Positions 8,177 to 16,455 of a stretch of DNA of 41,098 nt are shown here, piece by piece. The stretch spans positions 77,846 to 118,943 of the forward strand of contig NZ_JACSQQ010000014.1 in assembly GCF_014836555.1 (NCBI RefSeq), read 5' to 3'. This DNA is from Oerskovia rustica. Lineage in GTDB: Bacteria > Actinomycetota > Actinomycetes > Actinomycetales > Cellulomonadaceae. The position numbers and the translations under genes are program-made. The first letter of the stretch is position 1, and the number at the start of each line of letters is the position of its first letter. Below the pieces are notes generated by a model. It made no database searches. It was not told the DNA's origin and saw only the letters and a list, made by a program, of their open reading frames with translations.

Positions 8177-10231
8177 ATGTCATCGACCCCCACGCCGCAC
8201 CGTTGGTTGCGGTGGCCCGAGGACCGCGCGACGCCGCGCCTCGGCTTCGGAGCGGACTACAACCCGGAGCAGTGGCCCCGCGAGGTGTGGGCCGAGGACG
8301 TGCGGCTCATGCGGGCCGCAGGGGTCAACATCGTCTCGGTCGCGATCTTCTCGTGGGCCCGGCTCCAGCCGACGGCCGACTCCTGGGACTTCGCCTGGCT
8401 CGACGAGATCATGGACCTGCTGCACGCGAACGGCATCGCGGTGGACCTCGCGACCGCGACCGCCTCCCCTCCCCCGTGGCTCACGACCGCCCACCCCGAG
8501 ATCCTGCCCGTGACCGCGACGGGCGAGACCCTGTGGCCGGGCGCACGCCAGCACTGGCGCCCCACCTCCCCCGTGTTCCGCGAGCACGCGCTGCGGCTCG
8601 TGCGCACCATGGCCGAGCGCTACGGCGACCACCCGGCGCTGGCCGCGTGGCACGTGTCGAACGAGCTGGGCTGCCACAACGTCTACGACTACAGCGACGA
8701 CGCGGCCGACGCCTTCCGCCGGTGGCTGCGCGACCGCTACAGCACGCTCGACGAGCTGAACCACGCGTGGGGCACGGCGTTCTGGTCGCAGCGATACAGC
8801 GCGTGGGACCAGGTCCTGCCGCCGCGCCTCGCGGCCTCACACCCCAACCCCACGCAGCAGCTCGACTTCAAGCGCTTCTCGTCCGACGCGCTCAGGTCGT
8901 ACCTGCGCGCCGAGCGCGACGTCCTGCGCGACCTGACCCCGGACGTCCCCGTGACCACGAACTTCATGGTCATGGGCGAGACCAAGGGCATGGACTACGT
9001 CGGCTGGGCCGACGAGATCGACTTCGTGTCCAACGACCACTACGTCCTGCCGGGTGTCCAGGCGCACGACGAGCTGTCGTTCTCCGCGAACCTGACGGGC
9101 CACATCGCGGGCGGTCTGCCCTGGTTCCTCATGGAGCACTCGACGAGCGCCGTGAACTGGCAGCCGATCAACGTCGCCAAGAAGCCGGGCGAGCTGGTCC
9201 GGGACTCCCTGACCCACGTCGCGCACGGCGCCGACGCGGTCTGCTTCTTCCAGTGGCGCCAGTCCCGCGCGGGCGCCGAGAAGTACCACTCGGGCATGGT
9301 CCCGCACGCCGGTGAGGACAGCCAGGTGCACCGCACGGTGCGCGAGCTCGGGGCGACGCTGGGCGCGCTCGCGGAGATCGCGGGCTCGGAGCAGGTCCCC
9401 GCGCGTGCCGCGATCCTGTTCGACTGGGAGTCCTGGTGGACGAGCGAGCTCGACTCGCACCCCAACAACTCCCTGCGGTACCGCCAGGAGGCCCTCGACT
9501 GGTACTCGGCGTTCCTCGCCGCGGGAGTGCGCGCCGACGTCGTCCCGGCCCGTGCGGACCTCTCCGGGTACGACGTCGTCGTCGCCCCCGTGCTGCACGT
9601 CGTCCCCGGCGCGCTCGCCGAGCGGCTCCAGGCGTTCGTCGAGGGTGGCGGTCACCTGGTCACGACGTACTTCTCGGGGATCGTCGACGAGCACGACCAC
9701 ATCCACCTGGGCGGCTACCCCGGCGCGTTCACGGACCTCCTGGGCATCCGGGTCGAGGAGTTCGCGCCGCTGCTCGAGGGCGAGACGGTCCTGCTCGACG
9801 ACGGCAACGAGGGTTCGCTGTGGTCGGAGCCGATCACGGTCACCGACCCGTCGGTCGAGGTCCTCGCCTGGTACAAGACCGGCGAGCACGGTGGGCACCC
9901 CGCCATCACGCGCCGGCCCGTCGGGTCGGGCTCGGCGACCTACGTCTCGACGCGCCTCGGCACGGGCCTCGAACCGCTCGTGCGCTCGCTCCTCGACGAC
10001 GCGCACGTCCCGGGCGACCTGCCCGCCACGGTCCGCGGCAAGGTCGAGCTCGCGGTCCGCGGGACCGACGAGCACGAGTTCTGGTTCCTCATCAACCGCA
10101 CGGCCGAGCAGGTGGACGTCGACGGCGTCACGGGGGACGTTCTCGTCGGCCGACGCTCGGGCGGAGCACCGGACGCGACGGTCGTCCTGCCGCCCCGCGG
10201 CGTCGCGGTCCTGCGCCGGCCGAAGGGCTGA
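8177..10231 (+). CDS. Beta-galactosidase, GH42
   Basis: 684-residue cytoplasmic GH42 enzyme; no signal peptide. The TIM barrel covers about 15-390, with acid/base Glu163 in HVSNELG and nucleophile Glu320 in FLMEHSTSAVNWQ. A GH42M trimerisation domain (about 400-610) and a small C-terminal beta domain follow, giving full family length. GAAGGAAG precedes the ATG. It hydrolyses terminal beta-galactosyl residues of imported oligosaccharides to galactose. GH42 enzymes often prefer plant-derived beta-1,3/1,4/1,6-galacto-oligosaccharides to lactose, which fits the importer and the GH30 enzyme. Confidence 0.95.
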   Translation: MSSTPTPHRWLRWPEDRATPRLGFGADYNPEQWPREVWAEDVRLMRAAGVNIVSVAIFSWARLQPTADSWDFAWLDEIMDLLHANGIAVDLATATASPPPWLTTAHPEILPVTATGETLWPGARQHWRPTSPVFREHALRLVRTMAERYGDHPALAAWHVSNELGCHNVYDYSDDAADAFRRWLRDRYSTLDELNHAWGTAFWSQRYSAWDQVLPPRLAASHPNPTQQLDFKRFSSDALRSYLRAERDVLRDLTPDVPVTTNFMVMGETKGMDYVGWADEIDFVSNDHYVLPGVQAHDELSFSANLTGHIAGGLPWFLMEHSTSAVNWQPINVAKKPGELVRDSLTHVAHGADAVCFFQWRQSRAGAEKYHSGMVPHAGEDSQVHRTVRELGATLGALAEIAGSEQVPARAAILFDWESWWTSELDSHPNNSLRYRQEALDWYSAFLAAGVRADVVPARADLSGYDVVVAPVLHVVPGALAERLQAFVEGGGHLVTTYFSGIVDEHDHIHLGGYPGAFTDLLGIRVEEFAPLLEGETVLLDDGNEGSLWSEPITVTDPSVEVLAWYKTGEHGGHPAITRRPVGSGSATYVSTRLGTGLEPLVRSLLDDAHVPGDLPATVRGKVELAVRGTDEHEFWFLINRTAEQVDVDGVTGDVLVGRRSGGAPDATVVLPPRGVAVLRRPKG

Positions 10232-10319
10232 CGACAGGTACCCCGTCCGGTCCGGGACCGCCCACCCGACGAGAACCGCACCCCGCACCACAGAACCAGC
10301 ACCACCGTCACTCCCGCGT

Positions 10320-10362
10320 CCACGGACCGGCACCTGCCCGCGCGGCACGTGCCGGCCCGTGG
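10320..10362 (+). terminator. Hairpin between beta-galactosidase and GH30 genes
   Basis: 14-nt arms (CCACGGACCGGCAC and GTGCCGGCCCGTGG, 13 of 14 pairing) around a 15-nt loop, in the 180-bp gap after GH42. It may end the importer operon, giving the GH30 gene its own promoter, or only reduce read-through. The gap holds no LacI-type operator. Confidence 0.5.
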
Positions 10363-10411
10363 CGTGCACGTCGCCAGATCCGCAGAGTAGCGAGAGAGAG
10401 GCAGTTCAAGG

Positions 10412-13400
10412 ATGAACGCAGGAGCATCGAGAAGGTGGGTCGCGGCACTGAGCGTCGCCGCCGTGACCCTGAGCTGTGGTGCGCTGAGCGCCGTGGCTCA
10501 GGCCGCGCCGTCGGGCGGTGCGCTCGCCGCGAGCGCGGCCATTGCCACTGCCGGTGGACCCGGCGTGACCGTGCGGCCCGACCCGAGCTACGCCGGCAAG
10601 GCGTTCGAGGGCTGGGGGACGAGCCTGGTCTGGTTCGCGAACGCCACGGGCGACTACCCCGACGAGGTGCGCGACAGGCTCGCGGACATGGTGTTCGGCG
10701 ACGAGGGCCTCAACCTCAACATCGCGCGCTACAACGTGGGCGGCGGGCACGCGCCCGACGTCACGGACTACCTGCGCGCGGGCGGCGCGGTCGAAGGCTG
10801 GTGGAACGCGCCCGAGGGCACCACCCGGACCGACGTCGACTGGTGGGACCCCGAGGACCCGGCCGACTGGAACGAGGACGCCGACGCGACCCAGCGCTGG
10901 TGGGTCGACCGCATCAAGGACGACGTCGACACGTGGGAGACGTTCAGCAACTCCCCGCCCTACTTCATGACGCCCAACGGCTACGTCTCGGGCAGCTTCA
11001 ACGCGACCGACGACCAGCTCAAGACCGAGAGCATCGACGACTTCGCGGCGTACATGGTCGGCGTGACGGAGCGGCTCGAGAAGGCGCACGGGATCGAGGT
11101 CGGCACGATCGACCCGTTCAACGAGCCCAACACCAACTACTGGCGGACCACGCTCGACTCCTCGGGCAAGCCGACGGGCGGGCGCCAGGAGGGCGCCCAC
11201 ATGGGTCCGGCGCTCCAGCAGAAGGTCATCAGGGCGCTCGACGCCGCGCTCGAGGGGGCCGACACCTCGGCCGGGATCGCCGCCATGGACGAGACGAACC
11301 CCGGGACGTTCACGAACAACTGGAACACGTACCCGGCTGACGTCAAGGCCAAGGTCGACCAGCTCAACGTCCACACCTACGGCACGGGCCAGCGCACCGC
11401 GGTGCGCGACATCGCCAAGGGCGAGGGCAAGCGCCTGTGGATGAGCGAGGTCGGCGGGTCCTGGAGCAGCACCGGGCAGGACTTCGAGAGCATGGAGTCA
11501 GGACTCGGCAGCGCGCAGCACATCGCCGACGACCTGCGCGAGCTCGAGCCTTCGGCGTGGGTGTTCTGGCAGCCCGTCGAGGACTACACCAACATGGCAC
11601 CGGGCGGCGAGAGCGCCGAGGGCATGAACTGGGGCGAGATCCAGATCCCCTTCGACTGCACCGCCGACGACACGCTCGAGTCGTGCCCCATCTACACCAA
11701 CACCAAATACCTGACGACGCAGAACTTCACGCACTTCATCGCGCCCGGTGACCGCCTGGTCGGCGTCGACGACACGAACAGCACAGCCGCCGTGACGGCC
11801 TCGGGCGACGCCGCGACCGTGGTCCACGTCAACAGCACGACGTCGGAGCGCGCCGTCACGCTCGACCTGTCGGGCTTCGGCAGCATCGAGGCGGGCGCGA
11901 CCGTGACACCGTTCGTCACGAGCACCGCAGGCGCTCTCGTCGAGGGTTCTCCGGTCGCTGTCGAGTCGGGAGCCGCCACGCTCACGGTCCCGGCCGAGTC
12001 CGTCACGACCTTCGTGGTCGACGGCGTCTCGGGGGTCGCGGACGATGCCGCCCTGGTCCAGGAGGGGCACGTGTACCGCCTCCAGGGCGTCCAGTCCGGC
12101 AAGTCCCTCGCCCCCGCGGCGAGCGGCCCGGGCGTCGTGATCCGCACGGACGACGCGGCCGCCCCGACCCAGGTGTGGGACCTCACGCCGCTCGGCGCCC
12201 CCGAGGGATCCGGGACGCACACGACCCGCTACGCGGTCGCGTCCGCGGCGAACGGAAAGCAGCTCGGCGTGGTCGCCGACGGGACGGCCGTCCTGGTCGA
12301 GCCGACGGAGCAGCCCGCCACGACCGCACAGTGGATCCTGTCCACGACCGGTGACCGGACGTACACGCTCGTCAACGCCGAGAGCGGGCGCGTGCTCGAG
12401 GTCGGCGGCCAGTCCTCGACCGACGGCGCCCCGGTCTCCACCTACACCGCCAACTCGGGCCAGAACCAGCGCTGGCGCCTGACCGACGAGACCGTGCTCG
12501 GCACTACCCCTGTCGAGGCGTTCACCGTGCCAGGGACCGTCCCGACCCTGCCGACCACCGTGGTGCCCGTCTACCGCGACGGTGCCCGCGGCACGCTGCC
12601 CGTGACGTGGGACCTCCCCGCCGGGTCGGCCTGGGCCACAGCCGGCACCGTGGAGGTCCAGGGGACGGTCTCGACCCCCGGGGGGACCGTGGCCGCCACG
12701 GCCGAGGTCGTCGTCGACACCCTGACCACGACGCTGCCTGCCCGTGCCAAGGCCTACGCGGGCGGAACGCCCGTCCTGCCCGCTACGGTCACCGCGGCCA
12801 CCGCGGGCGGCCGGCAGGTCGAGCGCCCCGTGACCTGGGAGACCGCCCCTGCGGGTGCGTTCGCCGAGGTCGGCGTCGTCGAGCTCGGCGGGACCGCCGA
12901 CGCGGGGCTGGGTGAGGTCCTGCCCGCGACGGTCCGCGTCCAGGTCACGGCGGCCGTCGACGACGGGGCGACGTCCGCTCCGGGGACGACCGCCTCGGCG
13001 ACCTTCACCGAGCCGGGCTACTCGGCCACCGGGATCGTCAACGGCATCACGACCGACAAGGCGTGGTCCAACTGGAAGTCCTCGGGGAAGAACACCACCG
13101 ACACCCTCACGGTCACGCTGCCCGCGGACCGCGACGTCACGCACGTCGTCACGACCTTCTACCGTGACGGCTCGACCGCGAGCTGGTCTCAGAGCCTGCG
13201 GGTCCAGGCCCTGGTCGACGGCACCTGGAAGGACGTGAGCGCATCGGTCGCGGTCACCGACGACGCGAGCCGCGCCCCCGTGGTCGACGTCCCCGTGGAC
13301 GTGCGCACCTCGTCCGTGCGGGTCGTCATGACCGCGCGCCCCGACACCCACATGGTCGTGAGCGAGGTGCAGGTGCTCGCCAAGGCCCCGGGCACGTCCG

Positions 13401-13924
13401 CCGACGCGACGCTGTCGGGCCTGACGGTCGACGGCGAGGCCGTCGCCGGGTTCGACCCCGCGACGACCTCCTACCAGGTACCGGCCGAGGCCGGCGTGAC
13501 GCCCGTCGTGACCGGGGTGGCGACCGACCCCTATGCGACGGTCGCCGTGACGCAGCCGGGTACGGTCCCGGGGACCGCCTCGGTCGACGTGACCGCCGAG
13601 GACGGGACCGTGTCGACGACGACGATCGAGTTCGTGACCGAGGCCGACCTGGGGGTCGAGTCGACCGTGCGCACGCAGTGCACGGGGCGCACCGCGACCC
13701 TCGTCGTGCGGGCCGTCAACACTGGCGGCACCGTGCTGGACGTCGCGGTCACGACACCGCTGGGCACGAAGACCTTCCGGGACGTCGCGCCCGGGAAGTC
13801 GGCGAGCCAGACGTTCTCGGCCCGCGCCCAGACCCTGGCCGCCGGCACCGTCACCGTCACCGCTACCCGCGAGGGCGGCGCGACCTCCACCCAGCAGATC
13901 GCCTACCAGCCCGCCACCTGCTGA
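10412..13924 (+). CDS. Secreted multi-modular GH30 glycosidase, probable endo-beta-1,6-galactanase
   Basis: 1170 residues. A Sec signal peptide ends near residue 30 (AVAQAA). The GH30 catalytic barrel plus its beta-sandwich spans about 50-540, with acid/base Glu238 in DPFNEPN and nucleophile Glu346 in WMSEVGG. EGWGTSLVWFA and LNIARYNVGGG near the start resemble GH30 endo-beta-1,6-galactanases. Next come a ricin-type beta-trefoil (about 545-693, QxW motifs), two Ig-like Big_4-type repeats (about 697-860), a discoidin-like module (about 863-993), a cadherin-like beta-sandwich (about 995-1078), and a terminal domain with Cys1090 and Cys1170 that could form a disulfide. There is no LPXTG anchor. 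It probably attacks beta-1,6-galactan side chains of arabinogalactan proteins. The family is firm; the exact linkage is inferred. Confidence 0.88.
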   Translation: MNAGASRRWVAALSVAAVTLSCGALSAVAQAAPSGGALAASAAIATAGGPGVTVRPDPSYAGKAFEGWGTSLVWFANATGDYPDEVRDRLADMVFGDEGLNLNIARYNVGGGHAPDVTDYLRAGGAVEGWWNAPEGTTRTDVDWWDPEDPADWNEDADATQRWWVDRIKDDVDTWETFSNSPPYFMTPNGYVSGSFNATDDQLKTESIDDFAAYMVGVTERLEKAHGIEVGTIDPFNEPNTNYWRTTLDSSGKPTGGRQEGAHMGPALQQKVIRALDAALEGADTSAGIAAMDETNPGTFTNNWNTYPADVKAKVDQLNVHTYGTGQRTAVRDIAKGEGKRLWMSEVGGSWSSTGQDFESMESGLGSAQHIADDLRELEPSAWVFWQPVEDYTNMAPGGESAEGMNWGEIQIPFDCTADDTLESCPIYTNTKYLTTQNFTHFIAPGDRLVGVDDTNSTAAVTASGDAATVVHVNSTTSERAVTLDLSGFGSIEAGATVTPFVTSTAGALVEGSPVAVESGAATLTVPAESVTTFVVDGVSGVADDAALVQEGHVYRLQGVQSGKSLAPAASGPGVVIRTDDAAAPTQVWDLTPLGAPEGSGTHTTRYAVASAANGKQLGVVADGTAVLVEPTEQPATTAQWILSTTGDRTYTLVNAESGRVLEVGGQSSTDGAPVSTYTANSGQNQRWRLTDETVLGTTPVEAFTVPGTVPTLPTTVVPVYRDGARGTLPVTWDLPAGSAWATAGTVEVQGTVSTPGGTVAATAEVVVDTLTTTLPARAKAYAGGTPVLPATVTAATAGGRQVERPVTWETAPAGAFAEVGVVELGGTADAGLGEVLPATVRVQVTAAVDDGATSAPGTTASATFTEPGYSATGIVNGITTDKAWSNWKSSGKNTTDTLTVTLPADRDVTHVVTTFYRDGSTASWSQSLRVQALVDGTWKDVSASVAVTDDASRAPVVDVPVDVRTSSVRVVMTARPDTHMVVSEVQVLAKAPGTSADATLSGLTVDGEAVAGFDPATTSYQVPAEAGVTPVVTGVATDPYATVAVTQPGTVPGTASVDVTAEDGTVSTTTIEFVTEADLGVESTVRTQCTGRTATLVVRAVNTGGTVLDVAVTTPLGTKTFRDVAPGKSASQTFSARAQTLAAGTVTVTATREGGATSTQQIAYQPATC

Positions 13925-13952
13925 CCCGTCCCGCCCACCGTCACCCACAGCA

Positions 13953-13988
13953 GACGGCGCGCCCGCCTGCCGGGGAGGGCGCGCCGTC
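13953..13988 (+). terminator. Terminator of the GH30 gene
   Basis: Perfect 12-bp stem (GACGGCGCGCCC and complement) with a 12-nt loop, 28 nt after the GH30 stop. It precedes repeat cluster A. Confidence 0.7.
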
Positions 13989-14004
13989 GTCGGACCTGCC
14001 GCCC

Positions 14005-14144
14005 GCCGACGGTGACGCCCCCACCTGCCGAGGGCGACCGCCCCGACCGCGGACGGTGACATACCTGCGTGCCGACGGTGACGCGGTGGTCGCCCTCGGC
14101 GGGCCGTCGCGTCGCCCGCGGCGGTCCTTGCCGTCACCCTCGGC
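14005..14144 (+). repeat. Repeat cluster A: nested inverted copies of GCCGASGGTGACG
   Basis: Seven copies of a 13-nt core. Forward: 14005-14017, 14027-14039, 14049-14061 and 14071-14083. Inverted: 14088-14100, 14110-14122 and 14132-14144. All forward copies come first, so the cluster folds as nested stems; the innermost pair has a 4-nt loop. Forward copies are linked by short CCTGC-containing spacers. The same design recurs at 32195 and 37544. The stretch carries no plausible gene. Confidence 0.85.
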
Positions 14145-14211
14145 GGGCCTTCCGTACTCACGAGGAGTGATTCACCCCACGCTTCCCGATGACGGACGCG
14201 AGCCCGCAGGC

Positions 14212-14217
14212 CATACT
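14212..14217 (+). promoter_or_regulatory. -10 box of the PP2C phosphatase gene, leaderless type
   Basis: CATACT ends 6 nt before GTG 14224. This spacing supports that GTG rather than the in-frame GTG at 14167. Confidence 0.45.
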
Positions 14218-14223
14218 GATGCG

Positions 14224-16389
14224 GTGACCGAGGCCCAGGCGATCTTCGAGCTGGTCGAGGCAGGTCTCGGGACCCCGACCGCCGACGAGTCCTTCGACCG
14301 CTTCGCCCGCCTGGCCATGCGCCAGCTCGGCGTCCCGACCGCGGCGGTGTCCCTCGTCCTGTCCGACGAGCAGGTCTATCCCGGGGCCCACGGCATGCCC
14401 GAGGACATCCAGCTGAGCCGTCGCATGCCGCTCACCCACTCGTTCTGCCAGCACGTGACGAACGACCGCGAGCCGCTCGTCGTACCGGACACCCGCAAGG
14501 ACGCCCGGGTCTGGGACAACCCGTCCATCCCGGAGTTCGGGGTCCTCGCGTACGCCGGGTTCCCGATCTTCGACCAGCGTGGCCGCGTCGTCGGGACGCT
14601 GTGCGCGATGGACGACGAGCCCCACGACTGGACCGACACCGACCTCGCGACCCTCGCCGACCTGACGGCGGCGTGCACGTCCGAGCTCCAGCTGCGCATC
14701 GCGCACGAGCGGGCCACGAGGATGCAGAACCTCGCCATCCAGGCGACCCGGCGCAACCGCCTGCTGCTCATGCTCAGCGAGGCCTTCGCCGACGCGACCT
14801 CGGTCCAGGACGTGGGCGAGACCCTCGCCTACGTGGCGTCCTCGGCGATCGGGGCGCGGTACGCCGGGCTCGCGGTCGTCGACCCGTCGCGCAAGAGCCT
14901 CACGTACACGAGCATGGACCACCTGGAGCCCGCGCTCTCGCCGTCGTACCGGTACGCGCGGGTCGACGACCCGGACCGTGTCCTGTCGTTCGTCGCCCGC
15001 ACCCAGGAGGCCCTGTTCTTCCGGGACGAGACCGAGATCCTCTCGGCGTTCCCGAACATCTCCGAGTCGCTCGACGAGAGCGTCGGCGCCCGCGCGCTGC
15101 TGCCCGTGCTCTCCGGCACGAACCTGCTCGCCGTCATCTTCCTCGGGTGGGAGCAGGGCAAGACCGCCGACGACGAGTCCCTGTCCCGCGCGGGCCTCGC
15201 GGGGTTCGTCGCGCACGCCCTCGAACGCGTCAAGCTGCTCGAGGAGCGACGCGACGCGGCCACGACGCTGCAGGCCGCGATGCTCACGGCCCTGCCCGAC
15301 ATCCCGCACCTCGAGCTGGCCTCGACGTACTCGCCCGCGACCCTCACGGACCAGGTCGGCGGCGACTGGTACGACGCGGTCGTGTACGACGAGGACGCGT
15401 CGGTCCTCATGATCGGCGACGTGACGGGTCACGACATGCGGGCCGCGGCCGAGATGGGGCAGCTCCGGTCGATGCTCCGCACGTTCGCCTGGAGCCACGA
15501 CGAGTCGCCCTCGGCACTGCTCCGCCTCCTCGACCGCGCGAACACCGGTCTCTCGCTCCATGCGAGCGGGACCGCGGTCGTCGTCCGGCTCGACCGGCGC
15601 GGCGACTTCTACGACCTGTCGTGGTCGAACGCGGGCCACCCGCCACCCCTGATCCTGCGGTCCGACGGGAAGGTCGAGCTCCTCGACACCCGGCCCGACA
15701 TGATGCTCGGGTTCGTCCCCAACGCCGCGCGCAGCGACCACGTGACCCACCTCGGCCCGGGGGACACCCTCCTGCTCTACACGGACGGGCTCATCGAACG
15801 ACGCGGGGTCCCCCAGAGCGCGCGCCTGTCCGGGCTCGCCCAGGCCCTCGCGACGCTGCGGCACGGCTCGACGCTCGCGCTCCCGAACGCCCTGGTCCAG
15901 CGCCTGGTCGGCAGCGACCAGCGCGACGACATCGCCGTCCTCGCGGTCCGTGTCCGGGCCGCTGTCGACTCCCACCCGACGCCCGCGTGCCCCACCCGGA
16001 TGACCCGCGACGTCGAGCACACGACCGCGGCGATCTCGCCGGCCCGGCGCTGGGTCGACGACATCCTGGAGAGCTGCGGGATCAACCGCGACCAGCGGCG
16101 GACCATCATGCTGCTCGCGAGCGAGACCCTGACCAACGCGGTCCAGCACGCGCAGGGACCGCTCGAGGCGGTCGTCGAGGTGTGGCCCGCGACCGTCCGG
16201 ATCGGTGTCCGGGACGCCTCCCCCGACGAGCCGACCCTCCACGACCCCGAGCCGCACGAGACCGGGGGGCGGGGCATCCAGTTCCTCGACCGGTTCGCGG
16301 ACCGGTGGTTCGTCGAGCAGAAGACGTCGGACGGTCCGGGCAAGACCGTGTGGTTCGAGCTCGCCCGGGAAGAGGCCCTCTCCCGCTGA
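14224..16389 (+). CDS. GAF-GAF-PP2C (SpoIIE) phosphatase with C-terminal anti-sigma-type ATPase domain
   Basis: About 721 residues, cytoplasmic. Two GAF sensory domains (about 5-165, with SFCQHV and VPDTRKD; about 190-335) precede a SpoIIE-type PP2C phosphatase (about 350-570) with metal-binding GGDWYD (near 379) and GDVTGHDMRAA (near 398), and a HATPase_c_2 domain (about 600-715) with TNAVQHAQ (N box) and GGRGIQFLD. Such proteins dephosphorylate anti-anti-sigma factors, and the ATPase domain resembles RsbW-type anti-sigma kinases, so one protein may hold opposing switch activities. An ECF sigma factor follows 66 nt downstream. No STAS anti-anti-sigma gene is in the window. The GTG start rests on the leaderless pattern. 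Confidence 0.85.
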   Translation: MTEAQAIFELVEAGLGTPTADESFDRFARLAMRQLGVPTAAVSLVLSDEQVYPGAHGMPEDIQLSRRMPLTHSFCQHVTNDREPLVVPDTRKDARVWDNPSIPEFGVLAYAGFPIFDQRGRVVGTLCAMDDEPHDWTDTDLATLADLTAACTSELQLRIAHERATRMQNLAIQATRRNRLLLMLSEAFADATSVQDVGETLAYVASSAIGARYAGLAVVDPSRKSLTYTSMDHLEPALSPSYRYARVDDPDRVLSFVARTQEALFFRDETEILSAFPNISESLDESVGARALLPVLSGTNLLAVIFLGWEQGKTADDESLSRAGLAGFVAHALERVKLLEERRDAATTLQAAMLTALPDIPHLELASTYSPATLTDQVGGDWYDAVVYDEDASVLMIGDVTGHDMRAAAEMGQLRSMLRTFAWSHDESPSALLRLLDRANTGLSLHASGTAVVVRLDRRGDFYDLSWSNAGHPPPLILRSDGKVELLDTRPDMMLGFVPNAARSDHVTHLGPGDTLLLYTDGLIERRGVPQSARLSGLAQALATLRHGSTLALPNALVQRLVGSDQRDDIAVLAVRVRAAVDSHPTPACPTRMTRDVEHTTAAISPARRWVDDILESCGINRDQRRTIMLLASETLTNAVQHAQGPLEAVVEVWPATVRIGVRDASPDEPTLHDPEPHETGGRGIQFLDRFADRWFVEQKTSDGPGKTVWFELAREEALSR

Positions 16390-16408
16390 CTGTGTGGGCG
16401 GCGCGCGC

Positions 16409-16414
16409 TACGGT
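16409..16414 (+). promoter_or_regulatory. -10 box of the sigma factor gene
   Basis: TACGGT lies about 42 nt before the ATG at 16456. With a start near 16421 it leaves a 35-nt leader containing the GAGAGGA ribosome-binding site. It belongs to the TANNNT class seen elsewhere in the window. Confidence 0.4.
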
Positions 16415-16455
16415 GTGAAGTGGCGCACATCGCCGCGCGCCCACGAGAGGACACC

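Noticed and set aside
14005-14144. Repeat cluster as a CRISPR array
   Set aside because: Copies are only 13 nt, occur in both orientations and have short variable spacers; no cas genes.
13678-14223. Upstream extension of the PP2C phosphatase frame
   Set aside because: It runs through the end of the GH30 gene, its terminator and repeat cluster A; a -10 box lies before GTG 14224.
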